Assembly (NCBI GenBank): GCA_000299115.1
Contig: CP003801.1
Location: forward strand, 1-64,000
DNA from: an alpha proteobacterium HIMB59
GTDB taxonomy: Bacteria > Pseudomonadota > Alphaproteobacteria > HIMB59
Reading direction: 5' to 3'
DNA: 64,000 nt
In this document: piece after piece, positions 17,338-26,037 of the stretch
Layout of the letters: each line of letters begins with the position of its first letter
Position numbering within the stretch: the first letter of the stretch is position 1
Made by a program: the position numbers and the translations under genes
The notes under the pieces: generated by a model
The model's input: only the letters and a program-made list of their open reading frames with translations
Databases searched by the model: none
What the model was told of the DNA's origin: nothing

Positions 17338-17928
17338 AACTAAGTAAAAGCCTGTTAGTACAAGCAAAAGAGCAAATAAGCACTCAATAAATTTCTTAAT
17401 AAATTGATTGGAAATCATAGTTTTTATCAAACTTCCAAACAAGGCCCACATACTAATACAAGGAAAACTGACCAGAGAAGACATTAGTCCAGTAAAAATT
17501 ACTGCTATCCATAATTTTTCCTCTAAAGGCATAAACCCTGATGCTACTGTGATAGCAATCGTCCAAGCTTTGGGATTTACCCATTGAAACAATGCAGCTT
17601 CATATACTCTCAGTGGCCTTCCTGACTCCTTTTGGTAATCTTTTATAGATCCTATCATTTGATAAGCTAGATATAAAAGATATCCAAAACATAACCATCT
17701 TAAAATAATCTGCAGCCCTGGATAATCTATTAGTATAAATCCTAGCCCTAGGCAAATTAATGAGACCTGAATGGCATGACCAAAGGCAATGCCTGAGATA
17801 TGAGGCAATGATCTTTTGAACCCAAATTTTAACCCTGAAATAGTAAGCATAGCATTATTTGGGCCAGGTGTGATAAACATCACCGTGTAGTATGATACCA
17901 AAGCCAGAACTAAAGGTATGTCGATCAA
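17329..17928 (-). CDS. LysE/RhtB-family amino acid exporter
   Basis: This is an inner-membrane protein with about six hydrophobic segments in 199 residues. The N-terminal family signature is clear (MFITPGPNNAMLTISGLKFGFKRS begins with TPGPNN; GIAFGHAIQVSL follows), as is FQWVNPKAWTIAI. Such proteins export basic or neutral amino acids. Convergence with the lysine/saccharopine genes suggests, without proof, a link to lysine or arginine balance. It is followed three bases downstream of gpmA on the same strand, so it may be part of the gpmA transcript. Confidence 0.85.
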   Translation of the reverse strand: MIDIPLVLALVSYYTVMFITPGPNNAMLTISGLKFGFKRSLPHISGIAFGHAIQVSLICLGLGFILIDYPGLQIILRWLCFGYLLYLAYQMIGSIKDYQKESGRPLRVYEAALFQWVNPKAWTIAITVASGFMPLEEKLWIAVIFTGLMSSLVSFPCISMWALFGSLIKTMISNQFIKKFIECLFALLLVLTGFYLVLN

Positions 17929-17931
17929 ATA

Positions 17932-18552
17932 TTACTTTATTAAGAATTTATTATCATCAAAAAGAACATGTATAGGGACACCAGTTGACAATTCGACAGA
18001 ATTAATCTCATCTGGACTGTAAATGTTCATTACGATAAGGAGTGCTCTTAGAGAGTTACCATGAGCAGCAATCAAAATATTATGATTATCGTTATTTTGA
18101 ATTTCTTTAAAAATCACTTCATCAAAGTAAGCCTGAACTCGAGTAACCACATCCTCTAAACTTTCTCCATTCGGAGGTTGGTCTGAATATCCCCTTCTCC
18201 ATTTATGAACCTGATCCTCTCCAAACTTATCGGCAGTCTCCTGTTTGTTTAAACCAGTTAAATCTCCATAATCTCTCTCATTAAGATTGATATTTTTGAT
18301 AATTTTACCTTTTTCATTCAAATCATCCCATTGTGATAAATTTTCTAAAATAATTTTAGCTGTATCTTGAGCTCTTTTTAGCTCACTAGTAAATACCAAG
18401 TCAAACTTCAATTGTAATTCTTTGAAATTTTGGCCTGCTTGATTTGCTTCTTCAACTCCTTGACTAGATAACTCAATGTTCTTAAAACCTGTAAACAAAT
18501 TTAATTTGTTCCATTCACTTTGACCGTGTCGGATTAATAAAATATTTTTCAT
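17932..18552 (-). CDS. gpmA: 2,3-bisphosphoglycerate-dependent phosphoglycerate mutase
   Basis: This glycolytic and gluconeogenic enzyme interconverts 3- and 2-phosphoglycerate. The phosphohistidine motif is LIRHGQSEWN at residues 6-15, followed by NLFTGF, LNERDYGDLTGLNK and the second catalytic histidine in IAAHGNSLRALL. I chose the ATG at 18552 because MKNILLIRHGQ is the normal family start; the frame is open 72 bases further and would overlap fumC's start. At 206 aa it is a short form lacking the C-terminal tail. It diverges from fumC with 28 bases between starts. Confidence 0.92.
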   Translation of the reverse strand: MKNILLIRHGQSEWNKLNLFTGFKNIELSSQGVEEANQAGQNFKELQLKFDLVFTSELKRAQDTAKIILENLSQWDDLNEKGKIIKNINLNERDYGDLTGLNKQETADKFGEDQVHKWRRGYSDQPPNGESLEDVVTRVQAYFDEVIFKEIQNNDNHNILIAAHGNSLRALLIVMNIYSPDEINSVELSTGVPIHVLFDDNKFLIK

Positions 18553-18580
18553 TATTTGTGATATATAGTATTTATTAGAT

Positions 18581-19969
18581 ATGGTCAAATTTCGAATAGA
18601 AAAAGATAGCTTAGGTGAAGTCAAAGTTGAGAGTGAAAAACTTTGGGGCGCTCAAACACAAAGATCTATTCAAAACTTTCAAATTGGAGTTGGTAAATTT
18701 CATTTTCAAAAGGTTTTTATTGAAGCGCTCGCTCTGCAAAAAAAATCGTCTGCAATGGCAAACTACAACTGTAAACTTCTTTCTAAAAAACATGTTGATA
18801 CGATAGCTAAAGTTTGTGATTTGATTATTGATCAAAAACTTAAAGATCACTTCCCATTAGTAGTATGGCAAACTGGATCAGGTACACAAATCAATATGAA
18901 TTTAAATGAAGTTATAGCTAACAAAGCTAATCTACTTTTGGGATCAAAACTCCCCAGCAATAAACCGCTTCATCCCAATGATGATATCAATAAGTCACAA
19001 TCATCAAATGATACTATCCCTACAGCAATGCATATCGCTACAGTTTTACTGATTAAAAGAGAACTACTTCCTGCAATTTTAAAAATAAAAAAAACTCTTA
19101 AAAAAAAGGTCAAAGAATTTAATAAAGTAATTAAAATTGGAAGAACTCATACGCAAGATGCCACCCCTATTAAGTTATCTAAAGAATTCTTAGCCTTTCA
19201 TGACCAAATAGACTATGCGGAAAAGAAAATTCTTCAAAGTTTAAATAAATTATTTCAGTTAGCCCAAGGTGGAACTGCTGTTGGTTCAGGCGTAAATGCT
19301 CCTAAAGATTTCTCAAAAAAATTCATCAAAAATTTACAAAAATTTACAAAGCTTCCTTTTAGGTCTGCATCAAATAAGTATGAAGCGCTCGCTTCCCATG
19401 ATGTATTTATTGAAGTCATGTCATCAATGGAAATTTTAACTAGCTCATTATTTAAAATGGCAAATGATATTCGGGTTTTATCATCTGGACCTAGAAGTGG
19501 CATAGCAGAATTAATACTTCCCGCAAATGAGCCTGGATCCTCAATTATGCCGGGTAAAATTAACCCTACTCAATGTGAAGCTTTATCTATGGTTTGTGCA
19601 CATGTAATTGGCCTAAGATCAGCAGTTTCTTTTGCATGCACCCAAGGTCATTTTCAACTTAATGTATATAATCCGGTTATTATTCATAATACTCTCGATG
19701 CTATCCAGTTACTCAGTGATGCCATTAGATCATTTGATAAAAATTGTTTATTCGGAATAAAAGCGAACCTAAAAAGAATTAAAGAGCTTTTAAACAATTC
19801 TCTAATGCTAGTAACTCCTCTAACTAAAATTATAGGCTATGATTTAGCATCTAAAGTAGCTCTGAATGCTTATAATAAAAATATTTCTCTCAAAGAGTCT
19901 TGTTTAGAGCTTACCTCTTTATCAGAGAGTGATTTTGATAAGTATACTAATCCGAAAAATATGGTTTAG
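18581..19969 (+). CDS. fumC: Class II fumarate hydratase
   Basis: This oxygen-stable TCA-cycle enzyme interconverts fumarate and malate as a homotetramer. Motifs: WQTGSGTQINMNLNEV, SSNDTIPTAMHIA, GRTHTQDATPIKLSKEF, GTAVGSGVNAP and the superfamily signature GSSIMPGKINPTQCEAL. At 462 aa it is full length. Start ATG at 18581. Its last four bases overlap the lpxC stop on the opposite strand. Confidence 0.96.
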   Translation: MVKFRIEKDSLGEVKVESEKLWGAQTQRSIQNFQIGVGKFHFQKVFIEALALQKKSSAMANYNCKLLSKKHVDTIAKVCDLIIDQKLKDHFPLVVWQTGSGTQINMNLNEVIANKANLLLGSKLPSNKPLHPNDDINKSQSSNDTIPTAMHIATVLLIKRELLPAILKIKKTLKKKVKEFNKVIKIGRTHTQDATPIKLSKEFLAFHDQIDYAEKKILQSLNKLFQLAQGGTAVGSGVNAPKDFSKKFIKNLQKFTKLPFRSASNKYEALASHDVFIEVMSSMEILTSSLFKMANDIRVLSSGPRSGIAELILPANEPGSSIMPGKINPTQCEALSMVCAHVIGLRSAVSFACTQGHFQLNVYNPVIIHNTLDAIQLLSDAIRSFDKNCLFGIKANLKRIKELLNNSLMLVTPLTKIIGYDLASKVALNAYNKNISLKESCLELTSLSESDFDKYTNPKNMV

Positions 19970-20823
19970 TGAATTTGATGGATAAGAAAATTATCCTCAG
20001 ATTTAAACAATTCTTTTAAAAGATTATTAGTAATATAGTGGCCAGTTTTAAAACCTTTATACTGACCAATAATAGGATATCCGGCTAAGTAAAGATCACC
20101 AACTACGTCTAAAACTTTGTGTCTCATCAATTCATTTTCATATCTCAAACCATCTTTATTTAAGGGTTTACGATCTTTAATCACAATCGCGTTATCTAAA
20201 GATCCACCTTTAATTAAGTTTTGAGATTTTAAATATTCAATTTCATGAAAAAAACCAAATGTTCTGGCTTTTGAGATTGACTCAATGTAGTTACCATTTA
20301 AATTTTGAATAGATATATCTTGATCTTCATATTTTCCATCAAAGCTAGATTGAAGATAAATATTGAGACCTTCGTTTACACTTTCATTAGGTAATAATTC
20401 AGCAAAGCCATAATCACATTCAAACTTTACGGGTCTTTTAATTTCTAAAATATTTTGATAATTGGTTTGTTCTTTTAAACCTGATTTTAATATCTCATCA
20501 ACAAAAATTTTTGAGCTACCATCTAAGATAGGAACCTCTAAATTATCAATTAATATCTCGCAATTATTTATATGGAGACCGGCTAAAGCACTCAAAAGAT
20601 GTTCGACAGTTTTTACTTCAATATCATTCAATCCTAAATTAGTTGAAAATTTTGTAGAGATTACGTGGTCCCATCTAGCTGGAATGATTTTTCCTAAATC
20701 TGTTCTGTTAAAAAAAATACCTGAATTTTCTTCAGAGGGCTTAAGTGTGATATTTGTATTGACACCCGAATGAAGGCCAACTCCAGAAAATGATATCGGT
20801 TTCTGGATACTAAAATTTTTCAT
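19966..20823 (-). CDS. lpxC: UDP-3-O-acyl-N-acetylglucosamine deacetylase
   Basis: This zinc enzyme carries out the committed step of lipid A synthesis. N-terminus SIQKPISFSGVGLHSG and the first zinc histidine in VKTVEHLLSALAGL (about residue 77) are clear, as is ILDGSS; the second and third ligands lie in MRHKVLDVVGDLYLAG. At 285 aa it is near the usual 300. It is the last gene of the dcw unit after ftsZ, the same order as in enterobacteria, with a 70-base gap that may hold its own promoter. Its presence means the cell makes lipopolysaccharide. Confidence 0.95.
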   Translation of the reverse strand: MKNFSIQKPISFSGVGLHSGVNTNITLKPSEENSGIFFNRTDLGKIIPARWDHVISTKFSTNLGLNDIEVKTVEHLLSALAGLHINNCEILIDNLEVPILDGSSKIFVDEILKSGLKEQTNYQNILEIKRPVKFECDYGFAELLPNESVNEGLNIYLQSSFDGKYEDQDISIQNLNGNYIESISKARTFGFFHEIEYLKSQNLIKGGSLDNAIVIKDRKPLNKDGLRYENELMRHKVLDVVGDLYLAGYPIIGQYKGFKTGHYITNNLLKELFKSEDNFLIHQIH

Positions 20824-20893
20824 ATAATTAAATTTTAAGAAAAATCGCAGAGAGTATTACTTTATAATTGTAAAACTTTGTATTGAGCTAAAA

Positions 20894-22423
20894 TTATTGG
20901 GTTGAGCCTTTTCTCAGATATGAAGGAGTATCTATATCCTCAAGCAGCTCATTTTCTGCATTAATTTCTGTGATATCTGAAATCTCTGCACCCTCATTAT
21001 TAACAGGTGGATTATCGTTGCTAGTGTCTTCAACTACATCGCTAAAAAGAAACAAATTTGGATCCGTTTTGGTCTTTTTGGCCTTTATTTTTTTATCCTT
21101 AGAGGGGGTTTCTTCAGATGTCTCTTTTTTATCTTTGTCAGAAGACATTAAATTTGAGAGCATACTAAAAAATCCAGTTTTTTTCTTCTCTTCTAGATTT
21201 GTATAATTTACGGATATCTCCTCTTCTTTTTCAGTTTTAATATCTTCAACTATCTCAGATATATCCTCATCTTGAGGAGATAAGTGAAATTCAGAGTTAC
21301 TAGGGTTATTGTCAGCATTTAATTCATTATTGTGCTCAGACATTGACTCAGTTTCGTTTGAGTCTTGCGGCGTTTCACTTGAGAGCTTGTTTTGAATCGA
21401 ACTAAAACCAGAATTGCTATTTTCAGATTCAGGATAATATAAAATTTTTTTACCTGTTGCCTCAATACCTGTTGCAAAAATACTAATTTTTAGTTTGCCT
21501 TGCAAAGTCTCATCAATTAAGGATCCAAAAATAATATTTGCATCAGGATTAACACTTTGCCTTATTATATTAGCTGCATGATCTACCTCTAATAAGGTCA
21601 TATCACTACCACCCGAAATATTTACAATCACTCCCTTTGCAGTATTCATATCAATATTTTCAATAAGTGGATTGGTTAATGCAAGGTTTGAAGCCTCAAC
21701 GGCTTTGTTATCACCTTCAGCTACAGCTGTGCCCATCATAGCAAATCCCATTTCTTTAATAACTGTTCTTACATCGGCAAAATCTAGGTTAATTAAACCG
21801 GGTTGGGTAATTAAGTCAGTTAATCCTTTTACACCATCGAATAAAACATTATCAGCTTTTCTAAATGCCTCGGCAAAAGAGGTTTGTTCATTTGAAACTT
21901 TAAATAAATTTTGATTGGGAATAATCAAAAGAGTGTCTACATTATTTTTTACTTCTTCAAGACCTTGAAGGGCTAAGTTCATTCTTTTAGTTCCCTCAAA
22001 ATTAAACGGAGTTGATACTATAGCTACTGTTACGATACCAAGTTTTTTTGCAATACTAGCTATTACGGGAAGTGCACCGGTACCAGTACCTCCGCCAAGG
22101 CCTGCCGTAATAAATAGCATATTTGTATTTCTTAATTCTTCAGAGATTAAATCTATACTTTCTTCCGCAGCTTCTTTACCAACTGAAGGATCAGCACCAG
22201 CACCTAAGCCTTTAGTTTTTTCAAGGCCAAGTTGAATACGGTTATAGCAAAGTGAGTTTTCTAAAGCTTGTGCATCTGTATTAGCCACAATAAACTCAAC
22301 ATTATTTAGATTTGATTGAATCATATTATTGACAGCATTGCTTCCTGCACCGCCAACACCCATAACAGTTAAAGATGGTTTTAAGTTCTTTTGATCTAGT
22401 ACTGGTTCTATATCTAGTGTCAT
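20894..22423 (-). CDS. ftsZ: Cell division protein FtsZ
   Basis: This tubulin-like GTPase forms the division ring. The GTPase part (about residues 15-320) has GVGGAGSNAVNNMI, the tubulin signature GGGTGTGALP, NADAQALENS-type TDAQAL and the T7 loop NLDFADVRTVI. Residues about 335-485 are an acidic, low-complexity linker that makes the protein 509 aa, long as in many alphaproteobacteria. The C-terminal docking peptide DIDTPSYLRKG, which would bind FtsA and other partners, is intact. A GGGGAT ribosome binding site precedes the ATG. The gene follows ftsA by 21 bases. Confidence 0.97.
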   Translation of the reverse strand: MTLDIEPVLDQKNLKPSLTVMGVGGAGSNAVNNMIQSNLNNVEFIVANTDAQALENSLCYNRIQLGLEKTKGLGAGADPSVGKEAAEESIDLISEELRNTNMLFITAGLGGGTGTGALPVIASIAKKLGIVTVAIVSTPFNFEGTKRMNLALQGLEEVKNNVDTLLIIPNQNLFKVSNEQTSFAEAFRKADNVLFDGVKGLTDLITQPGLINLDFADVRTVIKEMGFAMMGTAVAEGDNKAVEASNLALTNPLIENIDMNTAKGVIVNISGGSDMTLLEVDHAANIIRQSVNPDANIIFGSLIDETLQGKLKISIFATGIEATGKKILYYPESENSNSGFSSIQNKLSSETPQDSNETESMSEHNNELNADNNPSNSEFHLSPQDEDISEIVEDIKTEKEEEISVNYTNLEEKKKTGFFSMLSNLMSSDKDKKETSEETPSKDKKIKAKKTKTDPNLFLFSDVVEDTSNDNPPVNNEGAEISDITEINAENELLEDIDTPSYLRKGSTQ

Positions 22424-22444
22424 TTTATCCCCGCAAATATCTAC

Positions 22445-23635
22445 TTATAGTAGGTCTACGAATCTTTTGTACCATATTTTGTTTGAAAAAGAATCAATTT
22501 TTTTTAAAAAGTCCTCCTTTTCTAAAGTTTTATGCGATTGTAACCAGTATGCACAATAAACTGACATAAAGCTTGAGTCATTCAAAACTCGAGGTATTCC
22601 AGAAGAACTAGGTGGTTCTAATAATTGGATATCTTGACCAAATTTACTTCGAAAATAAGTTTGGAAGTTTTTAATTTTGGCCCCACCACCTGTGAATAAA
22701 TAAGAATAAAAATTTTTATCTTCAGGTAAAATTTTAAAAATTAAATTAAAAATTTCATCAAGACGTGATGTAACTATTTTTTTTATGTAGTCATGTTCAA
22801 TTTTATTTTTAATATTATTTCCGAACTCCTCCCAAACGGGAATTTCTATGGTAGGATTCCTTTCATCAAATAAATCAATCGTTGAAATTTTTAGTTTTTC
22901 AGCAAAATCAAAACTTATATTAAGCATTTTTACTAAATCATCTGATATTAATTTACATCCTATTGGAATTGTTTTAATGAATGAAAGTTGTTTATTCTTT
23001 ACCATAAGAATATTTATGTGATTAAAACCAAAATCAATTAAAGCTACATTATTTTTTGTAATTTTTTTATTTTTCATATAAAAAAAATACGATGTCGTGG
23101 TATCTAAAAAGTTGATAACTTTAATTTGAAGTTTTTGAAAAATATTCATTAAAATATTTATTTGTTTTTGATCAATTAAAGAAACAAGGGAAATCATAGA
23201 CAACTTATTACAAATTAATCCAATTGGATTATCAGTAATTAAATCATTATCGATTTGGTAATGAGAGGTATATAAGTTTTGATTGTATTCAGTATTTTTA
23301 TCTAAATTAAATTTAGATAATTTTCTTAAATCATTATTTTCAATAATTGAATTTTCTAAATTTAAACTATTTTTAATTTTTTTAATTTTTATACTTTTGT
23401 TGGATAAAAGAATATAGCTGCTCTTAATAATAAAATTGGATTGTTTTTCAGCCTGAACTATAGATTTATGAATACTGTCGACAAATTCGTCAAATCCAAG
23501 GACATTATTACCGTCATACCCTTGGGTGTTTGATTTACCAATCCCCTCTATTTTAGGCTTACCATCGATTTCAGAGTATATGATGGTCTTAATAGAAAAA
23601 GATCCGATTTCTATGATTGTATTGAAATGCTCCAA
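22445..23635 (-). CDS. ftsA: Cell division protein FtsA
   Basis: This actin-like membrane tether anchors FtsZ. The phosphate-1 region IIEIGSFSIKTIIYS, the internal ALIDFGFNHINILMV (phosphate 2) and FTGGGAKIKNFQTYF (adenosine motif) give the fold. The C-terminus FSNKIWYKRFVDLL is compatible with an amphipathic membrane helix. At 396 aa it is a little short. The start codon is TTG, one base after the ftsQ stop; no ATG lies upstream in frame. Divergence from classical FtsA is notable but position between ftsQ and ftsZ settles identity. Confidence 0.92.
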   Translation of the reverse strand: MEHFNTIIEIGSFSIKTIIYSEIDGKPKIEGIGKSNTQGYDGNNVLGFDEFVDSIHKSIVQAEKQSNFIIKSSYILLSNKSIKIKKIKNSLNLENSIIENNDLRKLSKFNLDKNTEYNQNLYTSHYQIDNDLITDNPIGLICNKLSMISLVSLIDQKQINILMNIFQKLQIKVINFLDTTTSYFFYMKNKKITKNNVALIDFGFNHINILMVKNKQLSFIKTIPIGCKLISDDLVKMLNISFDFAEKLKISTIDLFDERNPTIEIPVWEEFGNNIKNKIEHDYIKKIVTSRLDEIFNLIFKILPEDKNFYSYLFTGGGAKIKNFQTYFRSKFGQDIQLLEPPSSSGIPRVLNDSSFMSVYCAYWLQSHKTLEKEDFLKKIDSFSNKIWYKRFVDLL

Positions 23636-23636
23636 T

Positions 23637-24287
23637 TTATTTAGCTCTTATTGTTTTCTCGTGGAAATTTCTTAAATCTAAATACTCCTGAAAGTTAGTA
23701 TTATTTTTAAGAATCTCATAATTTTCTTTAATAAATATTAACAAATCTTCATTAATTTTTTTAGGTAACATAATTATTGGCCCTTTAGCGAGATATAAAT
23801 TATATCTTCTTCCATCTACATATTCGATTTGACTAATCTCAAACAAATTATTTATTTCTGCCAATGATTTTCGAAGGTAATTATTTATTTGGATAGGATT
23901 ATTTGAAATATCAATGAGATCAATTGAATTAATATATTTTTCTTTGAAAAAACTAAATGAACCTATGGAGTTATCTGTAAATATAATTTCTTGATTAATT
24001 TGATTTTTCGCAAATGGCTCTTTAATTTGTATGTTAATATCAATTTCTGAATTTTTTCTATTAATTAAATATTTTTCAATAAAAGTATAATTTTCAAAAA
24101 ATCTCTCAAGATTTTCTAAGTTATTTGCTATGTCCATTTCAAACTCTGAACTGAGTTCATTATTATAAAAATTAACAATATAAGGTTCAGATTTGAGAAA
24201 ATATTTATAAATTAGAAATGAAAAAAAAAATAATAAAAAAAAAGAAATAAAACTAAAAAAATTATAATAATATTTTCGTTTAATCAT
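23637..24287 (-). CDS. ftsQ: Cell division protein FtsQ/DivIB
   Basis: This is a bitopic divisome protein: a short cytoplasmic N-terminus (KRKYYYN), one membrane segment at about residues 9-31 and a periplasmic domain. Weakly conserved FtsQ traits are present: a polypeptide-transport-associated region after the membrane helix, PFAKNQINQEIIFTDNSIGSF resembling the PxAxW...LID..G pattern, GRRYNLYLAKGPIIMLP, and the end LDLRNFHEKTIR. At 216 aa it is clearly shorter than usual (about 250-300). Assignment leans on location between ddl (ATGA overlap) and ftsA. Confidence 0.85.
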   Translation of the reverse strand: MIKRKYYYNFFSFISFFLLFFFSFLIYKYFLKSEPYIVNFYNNELSSEFEMDIANNLENLERFFENYTFIEKYLINRKNSEIDINIQIKEPFAKNQINQEIIFTDNSIGSFSFFKEKYINSIDLIDISNNPIQINNYLRKSLAEINNLFEISQIEYVDGRRYNLYLAKGPIIMLPKKINEDLLIFIKENYEILKNNTNFQEYLDLRNFHEKTIRAK

Positions 24288-25174
24288 GATGAGTAAATTA
24301 TTTTTTCAATAAGTGATAAGTAGTTTATTCCATTATATTGAGCCTGTTCTGGTGCGAGTGAAATCGAAGTTAATCCCGGATGAGTATTAAGCTCTAGAAA
24401 ATAAAAACAATTGCTTTTTGAGTCTAAAATAAAATCTAATCTTGCTATTGAACGACAATTACATTTCTTAAAAATTATCTCAGATAAATTTAATAAATAC
24501 TCATAATTTTTTTTAGATAACCTTGCTGGAAGATAGTGTTTACTTTTTCCATATGTGTATTTAGCTTTAAAATCATAGTGAGCACTTTTAAAAGTAATTT
24601 CTGTCACTCCTAAAGCTTTAACCTTTTTTTTGTCTTCTATTACCGTAACAGTTAGTTCTCTTCCATCTATTTTTTCTTCAATCAAAGTATTTTGATCAAT
24701 CTTTAATTTTTTTAGCTCTTTATAATTATTGATAATTTTAACACCCTTAGATGAACCATCTGCATTCGGTTTTGCGATTAATGGGAATTTAATTTTTTTA
24801 ATTTCATAGAGTTCTCTCGGTGAGAGTAAGTTTAATTCATTTTTTAAAAACTTTTTAAGTAGTCTTTTATTGAAACATAGGGCTGATGAAATATCTTCTG
24901 AGTGAGTAATGGTTGTATTATATTTTTTTGCAAGACAAGAGATGCCACCATCTTCACCAAACTCACCGTGCAGTGCATTAAATATTAAATCAGGTTTGGA
25001 CTTAAATAATTCATGTAAATTATATTTCTTCAAATCAAAAAATGTAACTTTATAGCCATTTTTTTTTAAAGTATTAAATACATTTTTACCTGAATTTATT
25101 GAAACTGATCTTTCGCTCGACCACCCTCCGGCAACTATTGCTATTTTAATTTTTTTTAATTCTTTGAAGCTCAT
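24284..25174 (-). CDS. ddl: D-alanine-D-alanine ligase
   Basis: This ATP-grasp enzyme makes D-Ala-D-Ala for the peptidoglycan stem. Seen: VAGGWSSERSVSINSG at the N-terminus, NALHGEFGEDGG, KPNADGSSKGV (ATP-binding loop), and the metal/substrate motif ARLDFILD...FYFLELNTHPGLTSISL. At 296 aa it is normal for DdlB. Both ends overlap neighbours by ATGA (murB upstream, ftsQ downstream), so translation is coupled through the cluster. Confidence 0.95.
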   Translation of the reverse strand: MSFKELKKIKIAIVAGGWSSERSVSINSGKNVFNTLKKNGYKVTFFDLKKYNLHELFKSKPDLIFNALHGEFGEDGGISCLAKKYNTTITHSEDISSALCFNKRLLKKFLKNELNLLSPRELYEIKKIKFPLIAKPNADGSSKGVKIINNYKELKKLKIDQNTLIEEKIDGRELTVTVIEDKKKVKALGVTEITFKSAHYDFKAKYTYGKSKHYLPARLSKKNYEYLLNLSEIIFKKCNCRSIARLDFILDSKSNCFYFLELNTHPGLTSISLAPEQAQYNGINYLSLIEKIIYSS

Positions 25175-26037
25175 ACAATTATGAGTTCTTGATCAAGTAT
25201 GATTTGATATTTTTGATTGACCTTTGATTTGATTGTTTCAATAAATTTTATAACTTTATCTGCGCTTATGTTGGGATCATTCTCAAAAAAATTTGAGTGT
25301 TTTTTTGATAGTCTTACAGGTCCTTCGTAAAAACTTTCATCTAAACTTGTTTTTATTAGCTTCCAAGCATTATGGTTAGGTGGGTTCTTAAAAATACTAC
25401 CACAGCAATTAACCCTTTGTGGCTGTGTATCATTTCTATTTTGTTCATATAATTTCATTTGTTTTTTTATTTTAGTTTTATCACCAGATATTTTTTTAAA
25501 TTTACCATAAAGAATAATAGTATCTTTTTTTTGGAAACCTCTTCTATAAGTAAAGTTTAAATTCTCAATTTTTTCCTCTTTTACTTCTTTGCTTTTCATA
25601 TCGTAAAAAATGACACTAATTAAATAGTCTTTGATTTCTTTTCCATAACAACCTGCATTCATATAAATATTTCCCCCGACTGTTCCAGGAATTGTAAATA
25701 AAAATTCGTAACCTTGTATAGAGTTTTGATAGCAATATTTTGAAAAATAATTATCTAAAACGGCTGAGCCAACTAGTATAATGTCATTTTCAATTTTAAT
25801 TTTTGCAAAATCACCTCCAAGTTTAATAGCAATACCATCAAAGCCCTTGTCCTTTATCAAAAGATTAGAGAAATTCCCTATGGAAATAACATTTTGATTA
25901 GATGTTATTTGTGTATTTATCTTTAAATCATCTAAATTTTTAATTTTTATAAATTGTGAAATTGGACCACCCGACTTAAGCCAAGATATCTTTGAGGAGT
26001 CATAATTTTTTATAATACTAATATTTTCTTGACTCAT
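25171..26037 (-). CDS. murB: UDP-N-acetylenolpyruvoylglucosamine reductase
   Basis: This FAD- and NADPH-dependent enzyme produces UDP-MurNAc. The FAD-binding part has SWLKSGGPISQF, IKLGG and TIPGTVGGNIYMNAGCYG; then TYRRGFQ, and the active-site serine in NCCGSIFKNPP, which donates a proton to the substrate. The 288-aa length fits the short (type II) forms. Its start lies 20 bases inside murC, and the stop overlaps ddl by ATGA. Confidence 0.94.
   Translation of the reverse strand: MSQENISIIKNYDSSKISWLKSGGPISQFIKIKNLDDLKINTQITSNQNVISIGNFSNLLIKDKGFDGIAIKLGGDFAKIKIENDIILVGSAVLDNYFSKYCYQNSIQGYEFLFTIPGTVGGNIYMNAGCYGKEIKDYLISVIFYDMKSKEVKEEKIENLNFTYRRGFQKKDTIILYGKFKKISGDKTKIKKQMKLYEQNRNDTQPQRVNCCGSIFKNPPNHNAWKLIKTSLDESFYEGPVRLSKKHSNFFENDPNISADKVIKFIETIKSKVNQKYQIILDQELIIV

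Noticed and set aside
21672-22569. Short plus-strand frames across ftsZ and the ftsZ-ftsA junction
   Set aside because: They are antisense to strongly conserved ftsZ and ftsA and show no coding features.
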